From Anaerolineae bacterium (GTDB lineage: Bacteria; Chloroflexota; Anaerolineae; Aggregatilineales; Phototrophicaceae): 63,875 bases of DNA. The notes below the pieces were generated by a model, which was given only the letters and a program-made list of their open reading frames with translations, searched no databases and was not told the DNA's origin. Made by a program: the position numbers and the translations under genes. How positions within the stretch are numbered: position 1 is the first letter of the stretch; each line of letters starts with the position of its first letter. Of the stretch, positions 11,162 through 19,885 are shown piece by piece. Location of the stretch: assembly GCA_016789005.1 (NCBI GenBank), contig JAEURA010000352.1:1-63875 (forward strand), in the 5' to 3' direction.

Positions 11162-12032
11162 CGTGCCCGGTTGCGTGGAGAAGCGAGACGACGTCTTCCA
11201 GCGAGTGGGCAATCAACGCGCCGGCGCTTTTCAACGCAGCTTCTTTTGCTTCTACCGTAGTGTCGGGCGTTGTGATGATCGCACCGGCGTGTCCCATACG
11301 CACAAATGGAATGGCTGAGCGCCCTACGAGAAAAGCGATTACAGGTTTAGTGATGCGGATACTGATCTGAGCTGCCGCTTCTATCTCCGCCGCCCCTCCC
11401 ACCTCACCCATGAGAATGATACAGGAGGTTTCCGGGTCTTCTTCGAAAAGCGCGAGCACCTCGGCGTAGGATGTTCCTACGATAGCGTCGCTTCCAACCC
11501 CGACGAATGTCGATTGACCAAAACCTGCTGCTGACATCAGCGCCATCCCTTCATAGGCGACCGAAGCGCTCCGTGAGACGACGCCAACCTTGCCCTCTGA
11601 CGCGACAAAACCTGGAACAATCCCCGCATTAGCTCGTCCTGGCACGAGGACGCCGGGCGAGCCAGGACCGATAAGACGCGTGCGGGGGTGTCGATCTAGA
11701 TACGACTTCAGCTTCAGGGAATCTTGAGTTGGAATGCCATCTGTGACGCAGATGACAAGGCGCAACCCCTCGTCCACCGCTTCATAGATGGCGTCAACAG
11801 CAGATGGTCCATCGCCAAAGATGATGGAAGAATTCGCCCCGGTAGCCTCAGTCGCAGTGCGAATATTGTCGAAGACGGGTATTCCATGCTCCCAGGCGCC
11901 GCCCATTTCCGGGGTCACACCAGCCACGATAGACGTTCCGTAGGCGAGCATCTGAGCCGTATGGAAGCTCCCTGCCTGTTCAGTAATCCCTTGGACAAGA
12001 AACTCCGTGTCGTGATTGATCAGGATTGCCAT
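11148..12032 (-). CDS. Succinyl-CoA synthetase alpha-like protein, partly degenerate
   Basis: 294 residues, collinear over its whole length with SucD, the CoA- and phosphohistidine-carrying subunit of succinyl-CoA synthetase. The phosphorylated histidine is kept (RMGHAGAI) and so is the glutamate in GEVGG. However, the CoA-binding GSxGTFHS region is changed to TEQAGSFHT. GPNCPG is changed to GPGSPG, and the GGKGT segment after the histidine is replaced by TTPDT. It overlaps the beta-like gene by 13 bases. It may be a paralogue with another acyl-CoA substrate or a regulatory role. Family membership is sure; activity is not. Confidence 0.85.
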   Translation of the reverse strand: MAILINHDTEFLVQGITEQAGSFHTAQMLAYGTSIVAGVTPEMGGAWEHGIPVFDNIRTATEATGANSSIIFGDGPSAVDAIYEAVDEGLRLVICVTDGIPTQDSLKLKSYLDRHPRTRLIGPGSPGVLVPGRANAGIVPGFVASEGKVGVVSRSASVAYEGMALMSAAGFGQSTFVGVGSDAIVGTSYAEVLALFEEDPETSCIILMGEVGGAAEIEAAAQISIRITKPVIAFLVGRSAIPFVRMGHAGAIITTPDTTVEAKEAALKSAGALIAHSLEDVVSLLHATGHASDQ

Positions 12033-13132
12033 GACGTCTCATCTGAGAGGCTGTGGGAGAGAAGCTCGACCGCATGGGCAAGCGAAGTGACGGAATACAG
12101 GGTGGCTGGCTGCGCTGAAAGCCATTCATGCGCTCGTTCGGCATCCTGTCCTGCCAGACGAACTACCAGGGGGACGCTCAGGCTATCGAGGACGAGCAAG
12201 CCCATAAGAGACTTCGCCGCATCACTGGCGCTGAACCGGTCACAAAAAAGGTTGATGATCACGCCCCGCGTGTTGGACGGCAGGCTTTGCAGCGCCGCCT
12301 GAAGACGCTCGACGCTCGGTTCGCCGGTAATCTCGATCACCGCTCCGGGAGACAGTGCGCGCTGGGCATTGGCGAGCGAGTCGGCGGTCATCATCGCCAA
12401 CCCGGCGCCGTTGGCGATACAAGCGATGTCTCCTGGAAGGCGCGACAGTCGGACATTCTCGGCGACCTGCCTGGAGGGGAGATCATTCTCCGCCAGAACG
12501 TCCCGGAGCGCTGCGATCTCAGCCTGGCGGAAAAGCGCGCTGTCATCGATGTCGAGCTTGCCACCCAACGCGATGAGGTTTCCCGCCCTGGTCAGTGCGA
12601 GCGGAAGGATCGACGCTCGTGTTGCATCGTAGTCTACGTAGCACTGAAATAGCTTCTGAGTGATGGCGACAAAATCGGACCATAATTCACTGGGAAGATC
12701 TATGCCGCTCGCCAGGTATCGCGACTTGTAGGCTTGCACTCCGATAAACGGATCGAGCAGTTCTGAACAGGTGCGCTTGCTCGTGAGGGTTGAAGCGGCG
12801 ATTTCCACCCGCCCGCGCGACTGGTCAAACTCGATCACAAGGGCGAATTCGCGCGTGACATCAATCATGGGTTCGATGAGAAGTTGGTGCACACGATAGC
12901 CTGCGATTTGAGTGGTAAGCATCTCCGCCGCGATTTGCTCGACAAAGAGGGGTGTTTGCGCAACCCTAAAGACTCGTTCGTCTGCCAGCACCTGCGCGTT
13001 CACCACAACTGGCATGCGGAACCTTTCGGCGGCGGCGCGCGCCTCACCTGGAGTACCAGCCAATTCGCCGGACAGGACGGGGATGCCAGAGCGGGCAAAC
13101 AGTGTCTTGGTGTGATACTCATGTAGGCGCAT
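12020..13132 (-). CDS. Succinyl-CoA synthetase beta-like protein, active site eroded
   Basis: 370 residues starting MRLHEYHTKTLFARSGIPVL, the SucC N-terminus, with GKLDIDDSALFRQ and GLAMMTADS marking the ATP-grasp and ligase parts. Key sites are lost. The nucleotide-binding KxQVHAGGRGKAGGV segment reads NAQVLADERVF, the Mg-binding EINPL reads SILPL, and the GGGAT phosphate-site loop before the C-terminal helix is absent. Catalysis with ATP is therefore doubtful. ATG 13132 matches the family N-terminus; the 34 codons upstream have no homology. It is first in an operon with the alpha-like gene. Confidence 0.8.
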   Translation of the reverse strand: MRLHEYHTKTLFARSGIPVLSGELAGTPGEARAAAERFRMPVVVNAQVLADERVFRVAQTPLFVEQIAAEMLTTQIAGYRVHQLLIEPMIDVTREFALVIEFDQSRGRVEIAASTLTSKRTCSELLDPFIGVQAYKSRYLASGIDLPSELWSDFVAITQKLFQCYVDYDATRASILPLALTRAGNLIALGGKLDIDDSALFRQAEIAALRDVLAENDLPSRQVAENVRLSRLPGDIACIANGAGLAMMTADSLANAQRALSPGAVIEITGEPSVERLQAALQSLPSNTRGVIINLFCDRFSASDAAKSLMGLLVLDSLSVPLVVRLAGQDAERAHEWLSAQPATLYSVTSLAHAVELLSHSLSDETSWQS

Positions 13133-13178
13133 AGACTCGGCTTGGTTGAACGAATCGCGAATCGGCACACTGTCGACT

Positions 13179-13472
13179 TTATAGAATCTCGATATGCTGG
13201 TTGACGATCTCCGCCTCTGGACAATGCTTCTCAATCCAGTTCAGGATCGTCGAAACGGTACTGTGCGCATGATTCGTCGCTGTTGTCACGACGACGAAAG
13301 CGATAACGCTGCTGCCGGGGAGATCGTGGAAATCCACTTCGGATGTAGAGACGTTGAACGTGTTGTGCAGGCGCGCGAGGAGCGACTTGATGATGCTGCG
13401 CTTGTCTTTCAATGTTTCCACACCTGCCAGATCAAGCTCGAGAGTACAAAGGGCAATTTTGATCGTTGGCAT
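13179..13472 (-). CDS. DUF503 (YlxP-like) protein
   Basis: 97-residue protein of the DUF503/YlxP family: a beta-alpha-beta fold with the family motif ETLKDKRSIIKSLLARLHNTFNVS and an ending EIVNQHIEIL. In many bacteria YlxP is encoded beside infB and rbfA and is linked to ribosome biogenesis. Here it lies upstream of the sucCD-like pair instead. ATG 13472 fits the family start; an ATG 14 codons earlier falls between a TATACT box (13518-13523, minus strand) and its expected start of transcription. Confidence 0.8.
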   Translation of the reverse strand: MPTIKIALCTLELDLAGVETLKDKRSIIKSLLARLHNTFNVSTSEVDFHDLPGSSVIAFVVVTTATNHAHSTVSTILNWIEKHCPEAEIVNQHIEIL

Positions 13473-13654
13473 TTGTTCGCGGCGAAGCCGATGGGTTTGC
13501 GAATTGTCTATCAAACAGTATACGGTGGAACGGACAGTCTTCCCATAGACAGTTCCATACGGATGTTGGACACTTCGCCAGAGATGCTTACGGCGGTTTG
13601 CCGTGAATCGATGTAAACTTAGAAGCGCATTGTAGCGTGTTAGGAGGAAGGGCT

Positions 13655-15463
13655 ATGAAAAGCGGACAAGCACGGCTCTTGATGCTGGCGCTTGCAATAC
13701 TCAGCTTAAGTCTGCCGATTGGCTCGGTATTCGGTCAGGATAATTTGCTTGTGAATCCTGGCTTTGAGGCGCCCTTCGACCCTGTTGCCGGTGTCGTACC
13801 GGGGCAGATCGCGCAGGGGTGGACTCCCTGGTCCCTGACAACAGAAGGCGCGCTCCAGCCTGAATACTACCCTGCATCCGATACGATCAGCGGTATGGGA
13901 TCGCCTCGCATCCTGAATGGCGCAGATGCGCAGCAGTATTTCACGTTCTTCGCGGCACATGTTGCTGGAGTATATCAGCGCGTGTCTGGGCTGGAAGCTG
14001 GCACCTCGCTTGAATTCGGTATTCACGCATGGCTGTGGTCCTCCAGCGCCGATGACACATCCGTCAGTGCTGCTGAAGCCGACATGACCATTGAAGTCGG
14101 CATTGACCCCACAGGCGGAGAGGACGCGGCAAGCGACACAATTGTCTGGTCTGAACCGCAGAGCGCCTATGACGAATTCATCGAGCTTTCCGTCAACGCG
14201 ACTGCTGAAGGCGATGCCGTGACAGTGTTCGTTCGATCGACTGTCCTTCAGGTTATGATGAACAATGTCGTCTACCTGGATGACGCCTCGCTTATAGCCG
14301 CGGGCGAAGCTCCGGCGGTCGAGCCGACGGAAGAGGCAAGCGCCGAGCCAGAAGTGACGCAAGAGGCAGCGACTCAGGAACCAGTGCCAGAGGTCGCAAC
14401 AGAAGAATCTGCCACGCAAGAGGCGACCGTCGAGGTCGTGACGGAACCAACGGTTGTGGCTCCTGCGACCGAGCAGACGCCGGAAGTCACCGTCGAGGTC
14501 ATCGCTGAAGCCACAGAAGAAACGGCACTTGTAGCTACTGTCCTGATGACCGAACCGCCAGCGGAGATCACCGAAGAGGCGACGGTCCAGGTTGTGATCA
14601 TTGAGCCGACTTTGACTTCTACGCCGATCCCGACCGCAGTGCCTACGCTGGAACCGCCGACTGCCACACCCGTGCAGCCCACAGCTGAGCCGCCAACTGC
14701 CACACCCGTGCCACCGACGGCAGAACCACCGACGGCAACGCCGCTGCCGCCAACCCCTTCGCCGACCCTCAACTTGACGGTGTTCCCATTTGCGATTTCG
14801 TATACGGTTGTCAGCGGTGATTTTGTTTCTGCAATCGCCGAGCGGTTCAACACGACTGCCGAGGCGATCATCATCGCCAATGGACTCGACGAGACCGCTG
14901 CCATTGCGATTGGACAGCAGCTCATCATCCCGGTCGCTGCACTTCCAACGCCCACAGTAGTTGTGACCGAAGTTACACAAGCGGTTGAAGTGATCGTCAT
15001 TGAGCCAACCGCAATTGTTCAAGCGCAGGTTGTCGAACCGACAGTTGTCGCGCAAGTGGCTGTGCCGACTTTGCCGTCCACTGAACCTATTCGCTATGTT
15101 GTGCGATATGGCGACACCCTGTCCTCGATTGCTTCGGCGTTCCGTGTGTCTTCTCGCGACCTTGCCCGATTCAATCGTATCGTCAATCCCAATCTGGTCT
15201 ATGCCGGACAGGTACTCTTGATCCCAACATCTGGCGTGCCGACGCTGACGCCGACTTCGGCTGTGCCGACGGTCACTCGTATTCCGCCGACGCCAGTCCC
15301 GCCGACGCCCACGCAGGTGTATCGGATGTACCGAGTGATGCCCGGCGATACCCTGTACCTCATCTCGATTCGGCTCAACGTGCGGATTTCCGACCTGATC
15401 CGCATCAACCGCATTGCGGATGCAAATCGCATTTTCGTCGGTCAGATTCTCTACGTCCCGTGA
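13655..15463 (+). CDS. Secreted protein with three LysM domains
   Basis: 602-residue exported protein. The signal peptide covers about 1-28 (ending SVFGQ). A beta-rich domain of about 170 residues resembles a carbohydrate-binding or jelly-roll module (NLLVNPGFEAPFDP). A long Thr/Pro/Glu-rich linker (about 205-375) follows. Three LysM repeats sit near residues 382-427, 479-523 and 556-602, each with the xYxVxxGDTL pattern and ending in IIP/IP/VP. LysM binds glycan chains with N-acetylglucosamine, so the protein probably sits in the cell envelope. ATG 13655 has AGGAGGAAGG just upstream. The next gene overlaps by GTGA. Confidence 0.88.
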   Translation: MKSGQARLLMLALAILSLSLPIGSVFGQDNLLVNPGFEAPFDPVAGVVPGQIAQGWTPWSLTTEGALQPEYYPASDTISGMGSPRILNGADAQQYFTFFAAHVAGVYQRVSGLEAGTSLEFGIHAWLWSSSADDTSVSAAEADMTIEVGIDPTGGEDAASDTIVWSEPQSAYDEFIELSVNATAEGDAVTVFVRSTVLQVMMNNVVYLDDASLIAAGEAPAVEPTEEASAEPEVTQEAATQEPVPEVATEESATQEATVEVVTEPTVVAPATEQTPEVTVEVIAEATEETALVATVLMTEPPAEITEEATVQVVIIEPTLTSTPIPTAVPTLEPPTATPVQPTAEPPTATPVPPTAEPPTATPLPPTPSPTLNLTVFPFAISYTVVSGDFVSAIAERFNTTAEAIIIANGLDETAAIAIGQQLIIPVAALPTPTVVVTEVTQAVEVIVIEPTAIVQAQVVEPTVVAQVAVPTLPSTEPIRYVVRYGDTLSSIASAFRVSSRDLARFNRIVNPNLVYAGQVLLIPTSGVPTLTPTSAVPTVTRIPPTPVPPTPTQVYRMYRVMPGDTLYLISIRLNVRISDLIRINRIADANRIFVGQILYVP

Positions 15464-15837
15464 GTCGCTGGCGTATCCTGCGCAATGCCGACACAAACGG
15501 CGTAATTTTGGCGCGGGTCAGACTGTGTGAAAGCTTTCTTTGTCATCTGAGGGGCTTACAGTTTGTCCCGCGTCTTCCCAACGATCAAGGGCTGTTGTTT
15601 GTCACACGTTCAGAGAGCCGAACCAACACGACCATACACATGTTCTTCATGTTGTTCAGTATTGGCGTGGTCTGGCTCGACGGCGAAGCCAGGGTCGTCG
15701 ATAAGCAGCTCGCCAGACCCTGGAGACCCATGTACGCGCCACGAGCGCCAGCACGGTACTATCTCGAAGCAAACGTTGATGTCCTGGATCGCGTCGAAAT
15801 TGGCGACCGCCTGCGTTTCGACGAGGAAGTTGGCTGA
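15460..15837 (+). CDS. DUF192-family protein
   Basis: 125 residues matching the DUF192 fold. It has GLQFVPRLPNDQGLLFVT near the N-terminus, the substitution pattern HMFFMLFSIGVVWLD where the family has a WMKNT-IPLDI-type strand, and the C-terminal PARYYLEANVDVLDRVEIGD. Many DUF192 proteins are exported; this one has no signal peptide. The GTG start overlaps the stop of the LysM gene (GTGA). The next gene, a LysM peptidase, starts 7 bases after its stop. This tight context suggests envelope work, but the biochemical role of the family is not established. Confidence 0.8.
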   Translation: MSRWRILRNADTNGVILARVRLCESFLCHLRGLQFVPRLPNDQGLLFVTRSESRTNTTIHMFFMLFSIGVVWLDGEARVVDKQLARPWRPMYAPRAPARYYLEANVDVLDRVEIGDRLRFDEEVG

Positions 15838-15844
15838 AGAAAAG

Positions 15845-17344
15845 ATGGAACGATCCTCGGCAAGAGGGGGGCGTGCGGTTCTGACTCTCCTCTTTTTCAT
15901 CGGCGTGACATCATGGCATGTTTTGGCTCAGGATGGCCCTGGCATTGCGGTGCATGTCGTTCAGCGTGGAGAGAATCTCTACCGAATCTCGCTTCAGTAC
16001 GGCTTGACGGTGGATCAGATTGCTGATGCAAATGGCATTGCCAATCCTGACGCAATTTCTGTCGGGCAGCGGCTCCTGATCCCGTCTCCAGGCAGCGCTG
16101 AGGAACCCATACTGGCGATCATACATATCGTTCAGCCTGGCGAGACACTGGAGACCATCGCAGCACTGTATGAAGTAAACCTGGACACCCTGGGCGCGGC
16201 AAACCGTATCACTGGCACTGCCGAAGTCTATGTAGGTCAAACCCTGATTGTCCCTGGGACTGAAATAGTATCTGCCGCACCGTCGGACGTTGTCGAGCCT
16301 AGCTCAACGGGAGCGGAAGAGGTCTCGGCGGCAGATGCTTCCGAAGTGCGCGATCCAACCAGTACGATTGTGCATATCGTGCAGCGCGGCGAAAGCCTGT
16401 TCGAGATCTCGAAGAAGTATGGCGTCAGCGTCAACGATCTCACTCAGGCGAACCAGCTCGCTGATCCATCGCTGATCTACCCCGGACAGGAACTGCTCAT
16501 CCCCGGCGTCAGCCCGCCTCAGTATGCCGGAGCGCTCCCACAGCCGATTGAGCGCTTGACGATCATGCCGCTGGTGTTCGTCGAAGGACGATCGGCGCGC
16601 GTGGATTTCACCACCAGCGAGGCGGTGAGCGTTACGGGGCAGTTCCTCGATCACCCCCTTCATGCCATCAGCCAAAACAATGGCAGGTTGCATTCGATGC
16701 TCATCGCGGTGCCGCTTGGGACGGTTGGGGGGATTTATCCGATGACCCTGACTGTGGCTGGCAGCAGTGGGGCGGGGACGCCCTTCGACATCAATGTTCA
16801 GGTCAATCCTGGTGGTTATCGTCAGGAATCGCTCACGCTGGCGGCAGATCAGCTCGGACTGATTGATGCGGCGGTTGATGCCGCTGAAATGGCAATACTT
16901 CGCCAGGTCATGTCGGGATTTTCGGCTGAACGTACCTTTGGAACGCTTCTTGGGCTGCCCGCTGCTGCACCGCTATCATCTCCGTTTGGAAACCATCGGA
17001 CGTATAACGGGGGTATCTACGAGAATACTCACACAGGCACAGATTTCGCCGCGCCGGCTGGGGCGCCGATCTTTGCTCCGGCGTCTGGACGAGTCGTTCT
17101 CGCGGATACGCTGAATGTGCGCGGCGTGGCGACCATCCTTGATCATGGTTGGGGAGTCTATACCGGCTATTGGCACCAGACTGAACGCTATGTGAGCCTG
17201 GGAGATTTCGTCGAAGAAGGGCAGATGATCGGCACTGTGGGCAGTACGGGGAGAGCGACCGGTGCCCATCTGCACTGGGAACTATGGATCGATGGTGTCC
17301 CTGTCGATCCCATGCAGTGGGTGAGCGAACCACTCGGCTACTGA
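15845..17344 (+). CDS. LysM / M23 peptidoglycan endopeptidase
   Basis: 499-residue exported zinc endopeptidase. The signal peptide covers about 1-30. Three LysM repeats are at about 37-80, 93-136 and 176-220. An Ig-like strand-rich region (about 235-330) and a helical linker follow, then a C-terminal M23 domain (about 391-490). The M23 zinc ligands are visible: the histidine and aspartate in NTHTGTDFAAPAG, and AHLHWELWIDG (HxH). It should cut peptide cross-links of peptidoglycan during growth or division. ATG 15845 is chosen because a signal peptide begins there; the longer upstream frame overlaps the DUF192 gene in another frame. Confidence 0.93.
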   Translation: MERSSARGGRAVLTLLFFIGVTSWHVLAQDGPGIAVHVVQRGENLYRISLQYGLTVDQIADANGIANPDAISVGQRLLIPSPGSAEEPILAIIHIVQPGETLETIAALYEVNLDTLGAANRITGTAEVYVGQTLIVPGTEIVSAAPSDVVEPSSTGAEEVSAADASEVRDPTSTIVHIVQRGESLFEISKKYGVSVNDLTQANQLADPSLIYPGQELLIPGVSPPQYAGALPQPIERLTIMPLVFVEGRSARVDFTTSEAVSVTGQFLDHPLHAISQNNGRLHSMLIAVPLGTVGGIYPMTLTVAGSSGAGTPFDINVQVNPGGYRQESLTLAADQLGLIDAAVDAAEMAILRQVMSGFSAERTFGTLLGLPAAAPLSSPFGNHRTYNGGIYENTHTGTDFAAPAGAPIFAPASGRVVLADTLNVRGVATILDHGWGVYTGYWHQTERYVSLGDFVEEGQMIGTVGSTGRATGAHLHWELWIDGVPVDPMQWVSEPLGY

Positions 17345-17372
17345 GTCTTGATGGCGGCTGCCAGACGAAAAA

Positions 17373-17410
17373 CAGAACCGGGATGACGCCATAACGCCAT
17401 CCCGGTTCTG
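17373..17410 (-). terminator. Intrinsic terminator between convergent genes
   Basis: CAGAACCGGGATG (17373-17385) is perfectly complementary to CATCCCGGTTCTG (17398-17410). On the minus strand the stem is followed directly by TTTTTCGTCT, so it terminates the membrane-protein gene. It may also block read-through from the M23 gene on the plus strand. Confidence 0.85.
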
Positions 17411-17437
17411 CTAGAAGGACCCCACGAGAACGAGAAC

Positions 17438-18571
17438 CTACTTCTTTCCGTATGCCATGTCTAGTGCTTCGAAGTTGGTGAAGAGGAAATGATCGTGGTA
17501 GTAGTGAATCCACAGGAAGGAAAGGATCGCCGTGTAGTAGGCAATATCGAAATGCTGGTTAGATTCGATGCCCGGACGGATGATGCCTGCCAGCGCGTAG
17601 ACCACTGCGAAGACCACCACTGAACCGACGAGCATGAGTGTGCTGAGCACGAACAGCCCGCGCGAGTCCTTGCCTTTGCCAAAACGAGCGACCAGTGGAG
17701 CGTTCTTTTCGAGCAGACCATACTGCTGGCGGATCTTGACAATGTAGAAGGTGAGCGCCAGGTATTGGAAGGAATGCCAGCAGTTCATCCCCTGAAATGC
17801 CGTGTCGAGATTGGGCAGGGAGGGGATGACGAAGGCAACGGCAACGGTCAGCGCCATGAAGATGGTTTTGGGCCAGTTGATGTAGCCACCGCGATACTCC
17901 CGGTAGGTCTTTACAACATAGGCAGCGAGGGCGAGCAGGAACAATCCCGCCATGAAGTAGAAGAACCACTCGGCTTCGAATAGATCGGGGATGACAGCGG
18001 TGAGGTCATTGGTGCCGATGTCGAAGCTGCCCTGGCTGATTTTGAGCGCGGCAAATGGGAAGAGACAGGTCATGACGACAGCGTAGTCGATCATGCGAGA
18101 CCAGAACGTGACGGCGCTGCCCCGAACGATCTTCGATTCTTTGTGATTGTAAAGCTCGACGATGTACGCCACCTGATGCAGAACATGGGTGGACGCCCAG
18201 AAGAAGAAGACGGTGAGAAGCAGGTTGAGATTCAGGAAAGCGAGCGAGATCACGACGATCGGGATGATGATCGACGAGCGGATCAGCATCGGATAGCGGT
18301 GAACGAACTCTCTGTCCAGACCTGTACGCAGAAAAGTGGACATCATGTGCGGTCCGCCGACGGCGATGGCGACGAATCCGTTGACGACGTTTCGGCTGAC
18401 ATCAGCATTGACACCCAACTGCACCATCAGGAGGTAGAAGAGATAGGGCAGGGGGACGAGGATGACGCTCAGAGAGATGAAGATCAGGTCCCAGTTGCGA
18501 TTGCGCAGCCACAGACTGGATTCGTCGGCGGCAAACGTGGAGGGCGCAAGTTTCGCGCTCGCTACACCCAT
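17438..18571 (-). CDS. Histidine-rich polytopic membrane protein, unknown
   Basis: 377 residues with about eight to nine membrane helices. Conserved-looking histidine clusters sit at helix ends: GGPHMMSTF (about residue 74), STHVLHQVAYIVELYNHKES (about 126-145), MNCWHSFQYLALTFY (about 272-286) and a C-terminal WIHYYHDHFLF. Such spacing recalls membrane enzymes that bind iron through histidines (desaturase/hydroxylase or Brp/Blh-like classes), but I cannot match a family. It is monocistronic, with its own terminator. Start ATG 18571 has AAGGAGA upstream. Confidence 0.75.
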   Translation of the reverse strand: MGVASAKLAPSTFAADESSLWLRNRNWDLIFISLSVILVPLPYLFYLLMVQLGVNADVSRNVVNGFVAIAVGGPHMMSTFLRTGLDREFVHRYPMLIRSSIIIPIVVISLAFLNLNLLLTVFFFWASTHVLHQVAYIVELYNHKESKIVRGSAVTFWSRMIDYAVVMTCLFPFAALKISQGSFDIGTNDLTAVIPDLFEAEWFFYFMAGLFLLALAAYVVKTYREYRGGYINWPKTIFMALTVAVAFVIPSLPNLDTAFQGMNCWHSFQYLALTFYIVKIRQQYGLLEKNAPLVARFGKGKDSRGLFVLSTLMLVGSVVVFAVVYALAGIIRPGIESNQHFDIAYYTAILSFLWIHYYHDHFLFTNFEALDMAYGKK

Positions 18572-18656
18572 GCAGAGTCTCCTTAAACCACACTTGATCG
18601 GAAATGCTTAGTGTGCCTAAATAAGTGTAACCCGAAATCCTGATCAGCGCTATTCC

Positions 18657-19226
18657 CTAATCGCGAATCACGATGTGGTGTTCGCGGCACCGCGCTTCAT
18701 AGGATTCAGACGCGCCGACGAAAATGACGGGATCGTCGTAGCGTGCGGGCTGATTATTGACCAACCGCTGGGTGCGGCTGGCGCGTTCACCACAGACCAC
18801 ACAAATCGCATGAAGCTTGAGCACTTCTTCTGCGCGGCAAAGAATCTGCGGCATTGAGCCGAAGGGTTCGCCTCGGAAATCGAGATCAAGTCCGGCGCAG
18901 ATCACGCGAATGCCGCGATTGGCGAGAGTTTCGATAACGTCAACGATGGAGGGATCGAAGAACTGTATCTCGTCAATAGCCGCCACCGTGGTATCCGGAT
19001 CAAGACGGCGGATGATCTCGCCGGCAGAATCCAGCGCGATGGCGTGATGCTGCTGCCCGGTGTGGCTGTTGATGGTCTGAACACCATACCGATCATCCAG
19101 GGCAGGCTTGAAAACCTGCACCGTCTGTTTCGCGATGATCGCGCGGCGCACGCGCCGGATAAGCTCCTCGGTCTTGCCACAGAACATGCTGCCGCATATC
19201 ACCTCGATCTGACCGACATGATGCAT
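18657..19226 (-). CDS. tdk: Thymidine kinase (type II)
   Basis: Phosphorylates thymidine to dTMP in the salvage pathway. The P-loop is [12 protein letters not shown] near the N-terminus, and the acidic metal site is in [10 protein letters not shown]. The lid and zinc-binding part shows CVVC and a later CREHH, as in zinc-bearing type II thymidine kinases. A length of 189 residues is typical. ATG 19226 is preceded by GGAGGG at good spacing; the upstream open frame has no homology. It lies downstream of rpmE, but a terminator separates them. Confidence 0.95.
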   Translation of the reverse strand: MHHVGQIEVICGSMFCGKTEELIRRVRRAIIAKQTVQVFKPALDDRYGVQTINSHTGQQHHAIALDSAGEIIRRLDPDTTVAAIDEIQFFDPSIVDVIETLANRGIRVICAGLDLDFRGEPFGSMPQILCRAEEVLKLHAICVVCGERASRTQRLVNNQPARYDDPVIFVGASESYEARCREHHIVIRD

Positions 19227-19273
19227 TCTCAATCCCTCCTTGTGATCATGCCTGGAGTTGTAACTGGGGCGAC

Positions 19274-19316
19274 TCAAAACAAAAGCAGGCAGACCGTCGG
19301 GTGGACGGTTGCCTGC
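19274..19316 (-). terminator. Terminator after rpmE
   Basis: On the minus strand, GCAGGCAACCGTC pairs with GACGG..TGCCTGC around a short loop (19285-19316) and runs into TTTTGTTTTG. It separates the ribosomal-protein unit from tdk. Confidence 0.85.
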
Positions 19317-19338
19317 TCGATAGTACTCACGGTGTAAT

Positions 19339-19809
19339 CTAGCCGGCGGTGTCGGCAGACGGAAGCTCGAACCCGCGCGATGCGAGCGCTTTCTTGACGT
19401 CAGCCACTGCCTTGCGACCGATTCCGGCAACGTCCAGAAGCGCCTCTTCGCCGCGCTCAGTGAGGAGTCGGACGAGATCGCCGGCGGTCTGGTAACCCGC
19501 CTCGTTCAGCGCGGACACGAATTTGCGTTCCAGACCAAACTCGCTGATCGGCGCATTTTCTGGTTCGCGGGCGGCGTCACGCTGCTGCTGCTCTGCGCGC
19601 TTGTTGTCGCGCACCTGCAGACGCTTCAGGAAACGGTCCACCTGACCTTCAGTATCGACGATGCGCTGTTCACCGGTGAAGAAGGGGTGGCACGCCGAGC
19701 AGATGTCGGTACGGATTTCCGCGACGGTCGCGCCAGTCTTCCAGGTATTGCCACAGGCACAAGTGACGGTTGCTTCCGGGTACCAGTTGGGATGAATCGA
19801 TTGCTTCAT
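19339..19809 (-). CDS. rpmE: Ribosomal protein L31 with extra C-terminal alphaCTD-like domain
   Basis: Residues 1-70 are a zinc-type L31 ([32 protein letters not shown]), a large-subunit protein at the intersubunit bridge. A normal L31 ends there; this one continues to 156 residues. A charged linker (about 70-95) leads to about 55 residues with [17 protein letters not shown] and [19 protein letters not shown]. These match the paired helix-hairpin-helix pattern of the RNA polymerase alpha C-terminal domain. ATG 19809 with GGATC upstream gives the true L31 start. The order is rplU, rpmA, rpmE on the minus strand. The extra domain could bind nucleic acid or RNA polymerase; that is inference. Confidence 0.93.
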   Translation of the reverse strand: MKQSIHPNWYPEATVTCACGNTWKTGATVAEIRTDICSACHPFFTGEQRIVDTEGQVDRFLKRLQVRDNKRAEQQQRDAAREPENAPISEFGLERKFVSALNEAGYQTAGDLVRLLTERGEEALLDVAGIGRKAVADVKKALASRGFELPSADTAG

Positions 19810-19823
19810 GATGATCCTTTTCG

Positions 19824-19844
19824 GCATACGGTCTGTCCGTATGC
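19824..19844 (-). other. Intercistronic hairpin, rpmA-rpmE
   Basis: GCATACGG and CCGTATGC form a perfect 8-bp stem around a 5-base loop in the gap between rpmA and rpmE. No U-tract follows, so it is more likely an mRNA-processing or stability element than a terminator. Confidence 0.45.
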
Positions 19845-19885
19845 ACCGGGACAAATTGGAGAACGATGCTGCCGACTTTCAGACG

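Noticed and set aside
13706..15496. 596-codon minus-strand open frame across the LysM gene
   Set aside because: The plus strand has a signal peptide and three clear LysM repeats. The reverse frame is an Arg/His/Asp-rich shadow of the repetitive Pro/Thr linker.
13655..17344. Prophage lysis module (LysM plus M23 peptidase)
   Set aside because: Both proteins have signal peptides and envelope-type layouts, and no holin, capsid, tail or integrase genes are nearby.
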